A stretch of DNA of 64,000 nt from Pirellulales bacterium (GCA_028289405.1 JANQPP010000175.1:1-64000); one strand, 5' to 3'. Shown: positions 1 through 9,283, counted from the stretch's first letter. Made by a program: numbers and translations. The notes: a model not told the origin generated them from the sequence alone.

Positions 1-744
1 CGCCCGGCTCGCGTGGCCCTCTTCTTGGGCTGCGTCGGCGACGCCTTCTTCCGCCACTCGCACTGGGCCACGGCCCGGGTCCTGCAGGAGTACGGCTGCG
101 ATGTGGTGATCCCGTCGGAACAGGTCTGCTGCGGTGCCATTCATTTTCACGCGGGGAGCAGCCAGCCGGCGAGAGATCTGGCGGATCGGAACGTGGCCGC
201 CTTTGCCGCTAGTGGTGTGGACGCCGTGATCGTGAACGTGGCCGGGTGTGGGGCCATGCTCAAGGACTACGGCCATCACTGGCCCGATGCTGCCCAGCCC
301 CAGCGGGAAGCCCTCGCCGGCAAGGTGCGGGACGTGCATGAATTCCTGGATGAACTTGGCCTGATTCCGCCCGAAGGCCCCATCCCTCTCAAAGCGACGT
401 ATCATGACGCCTGCCACTTGTGCCATGCCCAAAAGGTCCATGAGGCGCCGCGGAACCTGCTGGCCAGCGTGCCCGAATTGAAGCTCGTGGACCTGCCAGA
501 AAGCGAGTTCTGCTGCGGCGCGGCAGGAACCTACAACCTCACGCAGCCGGAGATGGCCGCCCAGCTCGGCGCGCGGAAGTTGAGCAACATCTCCTCCACG
601 GGAGCGCAGGCCGTGATCACCGGCAACGCCGGCTGCTTGCTACAGATCCGCCGCGAGGCCCATCGCCGCGGCGACACTCTGGCCTTCTACCATCCCATGG
701 ACATCCTTGACCACAGCTACCGCCAACTCCCGCTGACGCTGTGA
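1..744 (+). CDS. glcF: Glycolate oxidase iron-sulfur subunit-like protein, C-terminal part
   Basis: The reading frame is open from the first base of the window, so the 5' end (expected to hold the ferredoxin-like 4Fe-4S motifs) is missing. What remains are two cysteine-rich CCG domains as found in GlcF/LutA/heterodisulfide-reductase proteins: a GCVGDAFF start, QVCCGA, GCGAMLKDYGHH, then CHLCHAQKV and EFCCGAAGTYNL near the end. The GCGAMLKDYGH stretch and the spacing fit GlcF, the iron-sulfur subunit that passes electrons from glycolate or lactate oxidation, better than LutA. The GTG at 13 is unlikely to be the true start because homology continues upstream of it. It converges on the PEP-CTERM gene to the right. 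Confidence 0.85.
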   Translation, partial: RPARVALFLGCVGDAFFRHSHWATARVLQEYGCDVVIPSEQVCCGAIHFHAGSSQPARDLADRNVAAFAASGVDAVIVNVAGCGAMLKDYGHHWPDAAQPQREALAGKVRDVHEFLDELGLIPPEGPIPLKATYHDACHLCHAQKVHEAPRNLLASVPELKLVDLPESEFCCGAAGTYNLTQPEMAAQLGARKLSNISSTGAQAVITGNAGCLLQIRREAHRRGDTLAFYHPMDILDHSYRQLPLTL

Positions 745-811
745 AGATTCAGTTTTGGCCGCACGGCAGATAGATTATTCGCCGAGGCTCAACGACCGGC
801 TCCGGCAACTC

Positions 812-1597
812 TCAGCCGAGACGTTTTCGCGGAAGCAGCAGCGTACACAACGCGAGCACGGCTAGCCCGATGGCTGACGGTTCCGGCACAGTGACCAGGG
901 ACGTGCCAAAGTTCTCTTTCAAGATGCTGAAGTCACTCAGCCCCACCACGCCGTCTTGGTCGAAGTCCGGCTGAAAGGCGGAGGTTCCGAAAACCTCTTT
1001 CAATACCGTGAAATCCTGCAAGTCGACCACCAAATCGTTGTTCGTGTCGCCGGGCAAAAGCGCTCGGGGCCGCGTGGGATCAAAGTCCGGGTCGGTAACG
1101 TCTCCCATTTCGACCTGCACATTCACCTGGATGCCGCCGCCGTTGATGATCCGCGACTGCCCCGAGTCGGCATCGATCAGGCTGTATTGGAAGGTCAAGT
1201 TGTTGGGGAGGGTGTTACTGATGAACGGATGGCCGATCTCCCAACGGATGCGTGGCGGAAACGTAACGCCCAGGCCCGAGGAAAGTTCGGCCAGGTTTGT
1301 GCTGGTAGGGGACGCGGGTGACATGCCATGCACGCCCAAAATGCCGGCCACCAGCACGGGGTTCTCTAGGAAACTGTCTTCCAGAGAAACCCAGCCGGCC
1401 GGGTTCAATCCGCCAGAGGGGGAAGAGATGTTGTAACCGTCCGAGCGGACCGGGCCTCCGGAGATATTCTGAATGAACGTCGTCCCGTCCACATCGACGA
1501 GCAGCCGCAACGGCCCGGCACTGTTTTGGGCATGAGCCGGCAGCACCGAAAAAACAGCGAAGGCGAAACTCGCCATCGCGAGCCAAGTTTTTTTCAT
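812..1597 (-). CDS. Secreted dockerin and PEP-CTERM protein
   Basis: 261 residues. The N-terminus is a signal peptide (MKKTW, hydrophobic core, cut near AHAQ). The middle has no family I recognise. Residues about 180-233 carry two dockerin-like calcium-loop repeats (GDTNNDLVVDLQDF and DFDQDGVVGLSDF, each followed by a TVLKE/SILKE helix). The C-terminus is a PEP-CTERM sorting signal: VPEP at 237-240, a hydrophobic helix, then RKR. PEP-CTERM proteins are exported and processed by an exosortase at the cell surface. The start is supported by a strong GGAAGGTGAG ribosome binding site just upstream. Binding partner and substrate are unknown. Confidence 0.85.
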   Translation of the reverse strand: MKKTWLAMASFAFAVFSVLPAHAQNSAGPLRLLVDVDGTTFIQNISGGPVRSDGYNISSPSGGLNPAGWVSLEDSFLENPVLVAGILGVHGMSPASPTSTNLAELSSGLGVTFPPRIRWEIGHPFISNTLPNNLTFQYSLIDADSGQSRIINGGGIQVNVQVEMGDVTDPDFDPTRPRALLPGDTNNDLVVDLQDFTVLKEVFGTSAFQPDFDQDGVVGLSDFSILKENFGTSLVTVPEPSAIGLAVLALCTLLLPRKRLG

Positions 1598-1716
1598 GAC
1601 GTCTCACCTTCCTTTCATTTGCCCCTGCGAAAGTGAGATCAATGTAGCGTCTGGAATCCGTCGAGGAAAGAAAAAAACGTTCGGTCTTCCAGGCAGAAGG
1701 GTGATACGATACGCTC

Positions 1717-2145
1717 ATGTTAGACCCATTTGACCTTGGCCGCTTCGTGTCAGCACAGGACGGCGTGTATGCCGCCGTCCTCGAAGAACTGCGCGGCGGA
1801 CAGAAACGCACCCACTGGATGTGGTTCATCTTTCCGCAACTGCGCGGGCTGAGCCGCAGCTCGATGGGCCAGAAATATGCACTGGCTTCGCGGGAAGAAG
1901 CACAGGCTTACGCGGCGCATCCCGTTCTGGGATCTCGGCTGCGTGAATGCACGCAGCTCGTGCTTGAGATAGAAGGCCGCGGCATCGAAGCGGTCTTCGG
2001 CCCGCCCGATGATCTCAAGTTTCGTTCCTGCATGACGCTGTTTCTGCATGCGACCGATGATCACGGCCTTTTCGAAGCGGCGCTTGGCAAATACTTCGAT
2101 GGCATGCCGGACACGCGGACGCTCGAGCTCCTTGCCAGACCATGA
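1717..2145 (+). CDS. DUF1810 family protein
   Basis: 142 residues, the usual length for DUF1810, a small cytoplasmic family of unknown function. Visible family features are FDLGRFVSAQ near the start, the conserved HWMWFIFPQLRGL block, and the LKFRSCMTLF segment toward the end. No signal peptide or membrane helix. It stands alone between a divergent PEP-CTERM gene and a small lipoprotein-like gene about 110 bases downstream. Confidence 0.88.
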   Translation: MLDPFDLGRFVSAQDGVYAAVLEELRGGQKRTHWMWFIFPQLRGLSRSSMGQKYALASREEAQAYAAHPVLGSRLRECTQLVLEIEGRGIEAVFGPPDDLKFRSCMTLFLHATDDHGLFEAALGKYFDGMPDTRTLELLARP

Positions 2146-2258
2146 GCTTGCCGGCGGATGCTTCTCCCCCTCCGGCCGTCTGTTGCACGATTTCGCCGGT
2201 TGCTAGGATGAGGTCTCGGTCGTAACCGGTACAAAAGCATTTTTCTGGAGGAAAGTTG

Positions 2259-2489
2259 ATGAAGCGGTTCATCATATGCGTGGTGCTGGTGTTCCTGGGA
2301 TTCTTGCCACATGGCTGCTCGCAGAAGACACAGCGCGAAACGCGAGAAGCCATCAAAGAGACCGGAGAGGCCGTTGAGAGCGCGGCGAAAGACGCCGTGA
2401 AAGTCACCAAGGGAGCCGTGGAGGGCGCGAAGAAAGCCTTGCAACAAGACGACGCGGAAGCGGATGCCGAGGTCGAGGAATCCCCCTGA
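2259..2489 (+). CDS. Small lipoprotein-like secreted protein, Lys/Ala/Glu rich
   Basis: 76 residues. A hydrophobic N-terminal segment ends at PHGCS, which resembles a lipobox with Cys21 as lipidation site, although proline at -3 is unusual. The mature part is a short, highly charged repeat of Lys, Glu and Ala with an 11-residue-like rhythm (KETGEAVESAAKDAVK), expected to be an amphipathic helix. The ATG at 2259 is chosen over the TTG directly before it because a TGGAGG site lies 8 bases upstream. Likely a small envelope protein; function unknown. Confidence 0.65.
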   Translation: MKRFIICVVLVFLGFLPHGCSQKTQRETREAIKETGEAVESAAKDAVKVTKGAVEGAKKALQQDDAEADAEVEESP

Positions 2490-2850
2490 TCGTGATCCGA
2501 TGTACAAATCACGGGGGGCCGCGCCTGCTGGAAGAAGCAACTCGACAACGCGGCGCTAATGCTTCGGCACGTATTCTAGGCCGACCCTCTCATTCGTGGG
2601 TGAGGGTTGCGTCAAGTTTGGCCTGGCGGACCGCTTGAGCACGAGAAATCACCGGGCCGCCACTTGAGGGCCGATCTCCGCTCCCGGCTTCGCGCCCTTG
2701 GCTCATGATCCGCGCATGCGGCATATTCCCTGCAGGAGGCCCAATCGGCGACTTTCTCACATTTGTCTATAAGAAAATTCCTGGGCTACTTCGGGGAAAT
2801 ATCCTACGAATGAGAAAGTACACCTTGATTTGCCTCTTTGGATTTTTGAG
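2490..2850. other. Intergenic stretch without a recognisable gene
   Basis: I see no coding region I trust here. Two short dyads are present: CGTGAT/ATCACG just after the lipoprotein-like gene, and ACCCTC/GAGGGT near 2583-2607. Neither is followed by a T tract, so they are not convincing terminators. The promoter of the PilZ gene is probably in the last 100 bases. Confidence 0.4.
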
Positions 2851-3153
2851 ATGCCGCGCCCTTCGATGTGCCCACCGGACACCAGTGAAACTGGTCCACC
2901 GAGAAAAACGGGAGAGCGACGCCGATCACCGCGGTTTCCCTCGGATGTAGGATCCATGCGCCTGGAAGTCTACGCCGATACGATTAATGAATCGGCCGGC
3001 GGCATCGGCTTCGCGCTCGAGCCGGGCTGGGAACTTCGCCCCGGCGCGAATCTGGGAATCGACTTTCGCGGCGTGCATCGCTGGGCCATCGTGCGGCATG
3101 CCCGCATACTTCCCGACGGTAGGTGCTTCGTGGGCGTGGAGTGGCAGGGGTGA
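2851..3153 (+). CDS. PilZ domain protein
   Basis: 100 residues covering essentially one PilZ domain. The signature GERRRSPRFP near residue 20 matches the RxxxR element that contacts cyclic di-GMP, followed by TINESAGGIGFAL (the D/NxSxxG-type element), LRPGANLGIDF and a closing FVGVEW strand. PilZ proteins read cyclic di-GMP and act on motility, exopolysaccharide or other targets. The ATG at 2851 is taken rather than the TTG at 2830, because the added residues fall outside the domain. It converges with the next gene. Confidence 0.75.
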   Translation: MPRPSMCPPDTSETGPPRKTGERRRSPRFPSDVGSMRLEVYADTINESAGGIGFALEPGWELRPGANLGIDFRGVHRWAIVRHARILPDGRCFVGVEWQG

Positions 3154-3191
3154 GCGCCTCGTGATTCGCGCGCCGAGAAAAATCGCGCAAC

Positions 3192-3917
3192 CTACTCCTC
3201 CGTGAGCCAGATCATGAATCCCGGCGCTGGGTCCAAAAACTCCTGGGGCCATTGCTTTTTGGGCAATGACATCGACGGTGGGAGTTTTTCGAAATAACGC
3301 TTCCGCAACAAGATGATGGGCACGTCCGGTTCGCTGCTTTCAACTTCATGTTCTCCAAACACGGTTGTGTGCCTTAACAGTGGAAATTTTTTTAGCGCGT
3401 GTACGGTCGTCTCGGGCAACTGCCAGGACAGTCCATAGCTTTTTGCGGATGCATTGATGGCGTCATTTCCGTTGGCCATCCTTACGTCCAATTTCAAGTC
3501 GAGGCCCGGACCGATTGTGCGGTAGGAAATTCTGGCAATCATCTCTACCTCCCGCGACTCGGCCTGCGGCGGGATATCGATGAAGGCATTCGACCTTCCC
3601 AAGTTCGGATCCGTGGGCGGGTCGTCCGAGGTGATATCCCGCGTCGCCGCATGGATGCGGTACCGCTTGCCCTGGGGAGTATACACTCGCCAGCGCCATT
3701 GACCTTCGATACCCGTCGGAATGGAGATGGCGTGAAATTTGCTTTCATCCTGGATGGTCAGTTGACCGAACGCGTCCTGAAACCGTTGCAACTCGCTCTC
3801 CGCTTCCCGCAAATTCGCGGACATTCGCCAGTGCGACACGGCCAGGCTGACGATCGTCACCAACAACAGGAAGGACAGCAGCGACACACGCGGGCGGAAG
3901 AGCTTTGCTAGCTTCAT
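3192..3917 (-). CDS. Membrane-anchored protein of unknown function
   Basis: 241 residues. A positively charged start (KLFRPR) precedes one hydrophobic helix (SLLSFLLLVTIVSLAVSHW) and then a soluble domain beginning with a short helical stretch. This layout is very common among planctomycete single-pass proteins. The rest has no motif I recognise. The C-terminus overlaps nothing and the gene converges with the PilZ gene, 38 bases apart. Confidence 0.6.
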   Translation of the reverse strand: MKLAKLFRPRVSLLSFLLLVTIVSLAVSHWRMSANLREAESELQRFQDAFGQLTIQDESKFHAISIPTGIEGQWRWRVYTPQGKRYRIHAATRDITSDDPPTDPNLGRSNAFIDIPPQAESREVEMIARISYRTIGPGLDLKLDVRMANGNDAINASAKSYGLSWQLPETTVHALKKFPLLRHTTVFGEHEVESSEPDVPIILLRKRYFEKLPPSMSLPKKQWPQEFLDPAPGFMIWLTEE

Positions 3918-4033
3918 GACGAAATACCCAACATCCCCTTGCCGGAAAGCAACTTCATGACGAGCGAAAAGTGCACTTCAGCAATTGCGGCAGAAGTCTC
4001 GTAGGGTAGGCGGCTTGCCGCCTACACGGTGCT

Positions 4034-4351
4034 TCAGCGAAGATACGACTGGCTCAATGACATGGAAAGGTACATCCAAAATTTGAGCATCAACATGGAT
4101 CCCAAAGCTCCCAGAAATATCCCGCATTTCGCGAGAGAGTTCGATTCGCGATGCGATGCACGGAGGCTGACCATCAAGCCGGGAAACGATAGGAACGTCG
4201 TGGTAAGTAAAGTGATTTCTGCGAAATTGAAGACTGTCCCGCTTAATTCGGCCAGAGCTAAACCGAAGCCGACTCGGGCCAAGACGTTTTTTGGAGGAGC
4301 CGGCGGCTCAGGGGCGGTCTCAAACGTTTCGCTCAGTTCCTGACGCCGCAT
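4034..4351 (-). CDS. Small membrane protein downstream of DUF885 peptidase
   Basis: 105 residues with a proline-rich start (APEPPAPPKN) and probably three hydrophobic helices (GFGLALAELSGTVFNF, ITLLTTTFLSFPGLMVSL, CGIFLGALGSMLMLKFWMYL). It starts 17 bases after the DUF885 gene on the same strand, which suggests co-transcription. No family is recognised. The hydrophobic pattern and tight spacing support a real gene, though homology is not established. Confidence 0.55.
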   Translation of the reverse strand: MRRQELSETFETAPEPPAPPKNVLARVGFGLALAELSGTVFNFAEITLLTTTFLSFPGLMVSLRASHRESNSLAKCGIFLGALGSMLMLKFWMYLSMSLSQSYLR

Positions 4352-4368
4352 TCTATGCGCCTCGCCCT

Positions 4369-6138
4369 CTACTGCTGCTCTTCAATAAACGCCTTGATTT
4401 CATCCTCCAGCACGGCCAGAGGGACGGCGCCGTTGCGGAGGACCGCGTCGTGGAATTGACGCACGTCGAACTTCGGCCCCAGTTCCCGTTCGGCCAGGGC
4501 GCGTAGCTCGCGGATCTTCAGTTCCCCCATCTTGTAGGCCAAGGCTTGGCCGGGCCAGGCGATGTAGCGGTCCACTTCCGAGACGATGTTGTGGCGGGAA
4601 AGGGCCGTGTTCTGCTCCATGAATTCAATGGCCCGCTGCCGCGTCCAGCCGAAGTAGTGGATGCCCGTATCGACCACTAGCCGGCAAGCCCGCCACGCTT
4701 CGTAGCTGAGTCGGCCGAAGTTGCTGTAGGGGTCCTCGTAGAATCCGGCTTCCAATCCCAGCCGTTCTGAGTACAGCCCCCAGCCTTCGATAAACGCGGT
4801 CACATTCGAAAACCGGCGGAACGGCGGTAGGCTCTCCAATTCCTGCTGCAAGGCGAGTTGCAGATGGTGGCCTGGCACCGCCTCATGCAGCGACAGCGCC
4901 TCCACTGCATAGAGCGGGCGGCTATCCAAAGCATAGGTATTCACGTAGTAAAACCCGGCCCGCGTGCCGTCACCGGCGGGCGGATTGTAGTAGGCGGCCG
5001 TGGTCTGCGGTGCGATGAAAGCGGGCACCTCCTTGATGCCATACGGCGTGCGGGGCAGCTTGCCGAACAGCGAGGGCAGCTCGCCGTCCATCTTCTTCAG
5101 CGCCACCGCCGTGTGCATCATCAATTCCTCCGGCGTCTTGGCATAGAATTGCGGATCGGTGCGGAGGAAGGCCACGAATTCCTCCAGCGTGCCGCGAAAC
5201 TCCGCCTGCTCCATCACTTCGTGCATCTCCTGGCGAATGCGGGTCACTTCGGCCAGCCCTGTTTCGTGGACCGCTTCCGGTGTGGTATCGAGCGTGGTGA
5301 AATGACGCACGCGATGGCGATAGAATTCCCGCCCGTTGGGGAGGGCCGAAGCGCCGATCTGATCCCGCGTCGCGGGCAGATACTCATCGCGAATAAATTC
5401 CAGGAACCGCCGGTAAGCGGGCCGGATACTGTCATCGATCGCCGCTTTTCCCGCTTCACGCAAACGCGCACGGTCCGCGTCCGTGATGCGGTCTGGAAAC
5501 TTCCCGAACGGATCGTAGAAGTCGCTTTGCTGGGCCGGCGTGTCGATGTGCGGTCGCAGAATGGCTTCGTAGTCCCGCAGCGAAATCTCCGGCAGCACCA
5601 TGCCTTGCTGCATACCCGCCCGCATCAGTTCGATGTGCTGGTCGGTGTAATCGCTGAAGCCCCGCAGCCGCGAAATGAAGTTCTCGTAGTCCTGCACCGA
5701 ATTGAATGGAGCTTCCTGAGCGACGCGGGGGAAATCGATGTGGAACCCCTCGCGATTCGTGATGGGAATTAGGTAGCTGCCGAATTCATGCTCGGAAAGT
5801 GCGTCCCGCAGCGAACGGGCGAGCATGTCATAATTGATGCGGTCCGCCGTGCTGAGCGCCTCGCGGTCGATCGCTTCTAATTGTTCCAGAAATTCACGAG
5901 CCCGCGCGGCGCGGCGTTGTTCCTGGTCGACGCCCACTTGGTCCAGCCGGTCGTTCGCGCGGTGGTCACCGACGTTGGAGGCGAAGAGGGGAGATTCCTC
6001 CAAACGGTATTCCCAGGCCTCATCCAGCAGGGCATGCAGGCTCTCGTCCGCTTCCTCCCCCCGCAGGGAAGTGAACCGTTCCGCCTGGAACACCATGGAA
6101 CCCGCGCATAACACTGTCGCCAGCCACGAAAAGCGCAT
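4369..6138 (-). CDS. DUF885 family putative exported metallopeptidase
   Basis: 589 residues, the normal length for DUF885 proteins. The N-terminus has a signal peptide. The family hallmark HEAVPGHH lies at residues 418-425, with His418, Glu419 and His424 as the likely metal and catalytic residues; the following FIEGWGLYSE segment supplies another conserved Glu. Other family blocks are HFTTLDTTPE and RYIAWPGQALAYKMGE. Members are thought to be zinc-dependent dipeptidases or carboxypeptidases. It appears to be the first gene of a two-gene unit with the small membrane protein. Confidence 0.88.
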   Translation of the reverse strand: MRFSWLATVLCAGSMVFQAERFTSLRGEEADESLHALLDEAWEYRLEESPLFASNVGDHRANDRLDQVGVDQEQRRAARAREFLEQLEAIDREALSTADRINYDMLARSLRDALSEHEFGSYLIPITNREGFHIDFPRVAQEAPFNSVQDYENFISRLRGFSDYTDQHIELMRAGMQQGMVLPEISLRDYEAILRPHIDTPAQQSDFYDPFGKFPDRITDADRARLREAGKAAIDDSIRPAYRRFLEFIRDEYLPATRDQIGASALPNGREFYRHRVRHFTTLDTTPEAVHETGLAEVTRIRQEMHEVMEQAEFRGTLEEFVAFLRTDPQFYAKTPEELMMHTAVALKKMDGELPSLFGKLPRTPYGIKEVPAFIAPQTTAAYYNPPAGDGTRAGFYYVNTYALDSRPLYAVEALSLHEAVPGHHLQLALQQELESLPPFRRFSNVTAFIEGWGLYSERLGLEAGFYEDPYSNFGRLSYEAWRACRLVVDTGIHYFGWTRQRAIEFMEQNTALSRHNIVSEVDRYIAWPGQALAYKMGELKIRELRALAERELGPKFDVRQFHDAVLRNGAVPLAVLEDEIKAFIEEQQ

Positions 6139-6428
6139 GAAGTCGTCTCCCTGAAGAAAAAGATGGAAAGCCGTGTCGCACCGGGAAAGGCGCGGTTCCG
6201 CACGCGGTTATCTTCCACCGCTCAAGAGGTCGGGTCAACGCGGGGAGTCGCCTGGCAAGCCTCGAAACGTAACACCGGTTTCATAATGATTGGTAGTTTG
6301 GACGATCGCCTGTTTTGGTCTAGGCAAAGGCGCATTCAATATTCATCGCCAAGTCGAGGAAAGATGCTACAAAGACAAGGAGCAAAGATGCTGAAGATGT
6401 CAATGTATGAATTCTCGCCACCGTCGTC

Positions 6429-6947
6429 ATGAACATCAAACATCTTCTGGTGTATACGGCGTGTATGGCCATGGTGCTCCCACCGGCTACGGCCATCAGG
6501 GCCATTGGCTCGGAGACCAATCGTCATTCGCCTCCGGGTGTCATGGCCGATGTCGTGTTCTTCATGCTGTGCGCCGGCTTCGCATTCGGGTTGTTCGGTC
6601 CGCTCGTGCATATCATGGCGTGGATGGACCGTCGCCGCCGAAAGCCACTCCTGAACAGCATGTTCCTCTCAACGTGCGTGCCCCTGGGAACGTTATTGGT
6701 GTTCCTGGTGCAAAACCTGGTGCTGAGGCTTGCTTGGGTCGAAAAGCCCGAACCCTACGTGTTTGTCTGGGTGACGATGTTTCTGATCGACGCTATGACT
6801 TTCCTTTGGAACTTGGGCGTGATCCTGGTGGGCATGCACAGAAATTCCGAATTGCCCATCAACTTCGCTGGCACCAGCCGGGCCATGTGCCTGACCGCGA
6901 TCGCGTCGAAATGGTTGTTGCTGCTCTTTCCGTTGTTCAGCGCTTAA
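6429..6947 (+). CDS. Multi-pass membrane protein of unknown function
   Basis: 172 residues with four to five hydrophobic segments (MVLPPATAI, VVFFMLCAGFAFGLFGPLV, TCVPLGTLLVFLVQNLVLRLAW, VFVWVTMFLIDAMTFLWNLGVILVG, WLLLLFPLF). An alternative frame on the same strand is open but reads as Arg/His-rich noise. No family assignment. It is divergent from the DUF885 gene, with 290 bases between them. Confidence 0.6.
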   Translation: MNIKHLLVYTACMAMVLPPATAIRAIGSETNRHSPPGVMADVVFFMLCAGFAFGLFGPLVHIMAWMDRRRRKPLLNSMFLSTCVPLGTLLVFLVQNLVLRLAWVEKPEPYVFVWVTMFLIDAMTFLWNLGVILVGMHRNSELPINFAGTSRAMCLTAIASKWLLLLFPLFSA

Positions 6948-7113
6948 TCGGATCAGTTGGTTGTCGCCGTATTACACTGTAAATTCGCGAGGAGAAAGAT
7001 TGAAAAGACTCTCATTGACGGAAAAACCTAATACACTCGCCGGTAGCGACGATCTTCAGCCCCCATATGCGAAAGGCAGCACGAGGGTATGCTGCACGTG
7101 GCAAGCGTTCTAG

Positions 7114-7548
7114 CTACGCCTTTTTCTTGCTCCGCTTCGCGGCGTTGGCGGGCGTCTTCTTTTTCTTCGTGAACGAAGTCGCGGTGGCCTTTTTCTTGCT
7201 AGGAGTTTTTTCGCTATCCAGACATCGCTCGTAAGATTCCCGCAGCCACTTTTCCCACACCTTTTTCGGCAGCGGCTTTTCGGCGGTGAAGCGGGTCGTG
7301 ACCCAACCGGTCGATCCGACCTCGAACCGATCCGGTTCCCGGTCCGCCAGTTCGCGGGCCTGTTCGAGGGAGCGGTCGAGCTTGAACATGGCCTTGTAAC
7401 CTTGCCCCTTGGCGCCCGGTCCGACGAACAGGAAAGAGCCCTTCCCCGCTTTGAAGGAGCTTTGGTTGCACGAGGTTCCTCGCGCCACGCCGGGGAAAGC
7501 GGCGGCCATTTGGCGGAGAGGCTCGGTGGGATCTTTCGAGGCAGCCAT
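7114..7548 (-). CDS. MmcQ/YjbR family protein with a basic tail
   Basis: 144 residues. The first 100 match the MmcQ/YjbR double-wing fold: LDRSLEQARELADREPDRFEVGSTGWV and KKVWEKWLRESYE at the end of the domain. The last 35 residues are an Arg/Lys/Ala/Thr-rich tail (KKKATATSF, KKKKTPA, RSKKKA), a common extension in planctomycete proteins that could bind nucleic acid. The ATG at 7548 is preferred over an earlier in-frame start because GGCAGGAGCA precedes it and the family begins there. It lies 29 bases downstream of the MBL hydrolase gene on the same strand. Confidence 0.8.
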   Translation of the reverse strand: MAASKDPTEPLRQMAAAFPGVARGTSCNQSSFKAGKGSFLFVGPGAKGQGYKAMFKLDRSLEQARELADREPDRFEVGSTGWVTTRFTAEKPLPKKVWEKWLRESYERCLDSEKTPSKKKATATSFTKKKKTPANAAKRSKKKA

Positions 7549-7577
7549 GGTGCTCCTGCCAGTTCGCGGCCCGCCAT

Positions 7578-8360
7578 TCAAGAGGGAAAGATTCCCTCGG
7601 CCAATTCGCGGTCCCATTCCTCCAGCAGCGGCCAGTCGATGGCGCAGGTGCCGAAGTCGGCCATGTGCAGATACGACTCTAGGCGGCGAATGGCGGCATC
7701 GAGGAGCGCGTCATCCTTGCGGAAGATCGGACCATGGCTGGGGAGCAGCCATTCGCAATCGCTTTGGCGAATCCGCTGCAATGAGCGGATGAAGGCGGGC
7801 AGGTCGCTGCCGTGGTGGGCATCGATCGCCCCCACGCAGCCGTCACGGTAAATATTATCCGCCGAGAAGAGCAGGTTGCCGAAGCGGAAGGAGAGCTGCC
7901 CGTCGGTATGTCCCGGCGTATGCCAAGCCTGGAGCTGCAAGTCTCCCACGTTGAGGACATCCCCCTCGTCGAGCAGGTGATCCACCTTCACGGGGGGCAT
8001 GTCCAGGTGAATATTCTGGGCGGCGATCTCGGCGAAGGTGCGGATGCGGTCCCCCTCGGCCAGTGGTTGTTCGGCCAATGGATGGGCCGTTACGGACGTG
8101 CGGAGCGCCTGCTTGAGCTTGGCCAGCCCCTGGATATGGTCCACGTCGGCATGCGTGGCCACGATCGTCTTGCACTTGGAGAGGGGGAAATCCATCTCCC
8201 GAATCAAATCGACGACCTCGTCCACGACCTCCTCGAAGCCGATGTCGATCAAGATCCACTCATCGGCGTCGTAGACGAGATAGACGTTGCAGCCAAGGCG
8301 GCGGCCGGCCTGGTAGCTCATCTCGATAACATGCGGAAAGATCGGTTTTCGCTGCAACAT
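7578..8360 (-). CDS. MBL-fold metallo-hydrolase with altered HxHxDH motif
   Basis: 260 residues with the metallo-beta-lactamase fold: LIDIGF early, ATHADVDH at residues 68-75, HTPGHTDGQ, SADNIYRDG and LPSHGP. The canonical THxHxDH motif reads THADVDH, so the second His ligand (position 72) is Asp. That is known in some MBL subgroups and may change metal or substrate preference. Substrate cannot be told from sequence; glyoxalase II-like or general thioesterase/phosphodiesterase roles are possible. It probably shares a transcript with the YjbR-like gene. Confidence 0.85.
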   Translation of the reverse strand: MLQRKPIFPHVIEMSYQAGRRLGCNVYLVYDADEWILIDIGFEEVVDEVVDLIREMDFPLSKCKTIVATHADVDHIQGLAKLKQALRTSVTAHPLAEQPLAEGDRIRTFAEIAAQNIHLDMPPVKVDHLLDEGDVLNVGDLQLQAWHTPGHTDGQLSFRFGNLLFSADNIYRDGCVGAIDAHHGSDLPAFIRSLQRIRQSDCEWLLPSHGPIFRKDDALLDAAIRRLESYLHMADFGTCAIDWPLLEEWDRELAEGIFPS

Positions 8361-8569
8361 GAGCGGCGCGAGATCTCGCTGACAGAAGAGATTGGGATCG
8401 TCCGGAGGGCGGAAAGTGGAAATCCACCCGCTTTTTGGGCATTCTAAAAGGCCGCGCCCAGGCCGGCAAGCGTGCGTTGTCTGGCGGTGAATCCGGCGTC
8501 ATACTGTGAAGCTCGGTCGATGAGGCCGTTTCGCCCTTTGAGTGCCCCTCATGTCCAGGCGGATTTTCC

Positions 8570-9283
8570 ATGTCCTACGAGGCGATGAATCTGGAGGAGT
8601 TGGCCGCGTACCTGCATCTGCATCTGGCGCAGGTGCGGAAGCTCGTGGACCGGGGGGATATTCCAGGGCGGAAAGTCGGCGGCGAATGGCGGTTCTCTCC
8701 CACGGAAGTCCACGATTGGATCGAACGACGGATCGGACTGGCCGGGGAAGAGGGGTTGTTGCAAGTCGAAAACGCGCTTCAGCGTCCGCCCGGCGCGTCG
8801 CGGCTGGAACATATCGTGCTGGCCGATCTGCTCCCTCTGGCCGCGATTGCCGTCCCCCTTCCCGCGCGGACCCGGAATTCCGTCATCTCGCGGATGACGC
8901 GGCTTGCCGCGGACACCGGCCTGTTGTGGGACGCCGTCGCCATGGAAACCGCCGTGCGGGAACGAGAAGAGATGCATCCCACGGCTCTCGACTGCGGCGT
9001 GGCCCTGTTACATCCCCGGCGCCCCATGCCACAAATTTTGTCGGAGCCACTGCTGGCACTCGGGCTGACCGAATCCCCCATCCCCTTCGGCGGAGAACAC
9101 GGCTCGCTCACGGACATCTTTTTCTTGATCTGCTCCGAGGATGACCGGCAGCACTTACGGGTGTTGGCGCGGCTCAGCCGGGTAATTGCCGTTCCCTCCT
9201 TCTTGGAATCGCTCCGCGCCGTGCAGTCCGGCCCGGAAGCACTGGATGTGGTGCGGCAGTACGAACAGGAACTTCCCGAGTGA
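8570..9283 (+). CDS. Excisionase-type HTH fused to a PTS IIA-like domain
   Basis: 237 residues. Residues 5-52 form a MerR/excisionase-type helix-turn-helix (LEELAAYLHLHLAQVRKL, GGEWRFSPTEVHDWI). Residues about 85-235 look like a fructose/nitrogen PTS IIA domain: VREREEMHPTALDCGVALLHPR aligns with the family's active-site region, putting the phosphorylatable His at 148. Such fusions occur in planctomycetes and could couple PTS phosphorylation to DNA binding. No other PTS component is visible nearby. It is followed 14 bases later by a receiver-like protein, so the two are probably co-transcribed. Confidence 0.78.
   Translation: MSYEAMNLEELAAYLHLHLAQVRKLVDRGDIPGRKVGGEWRFSPTEVHDWIERRIGLAGEEGLLQVENALQRPPGASRLEHIVLADLLPLAAIAVPLPARTRNSVISRMTRLAADTGLLWDAVAMETAVREREEMHPTALDCGVALLHPRRPMPQILSEPLLALGLTESPIPFGGEHGSLTDIFFLICSEDDRQHLRVLARLSRVIAVPSFLESLRAVQSGPEALDVVRQYEQELPE

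Noticed and set aside
4858-5772. 304-residue open frame on the plus strand
   Set aside because: It is antisense to the DUF885 gene, Arg/His-rich and without family character; the minus strand frame has clear motifs.
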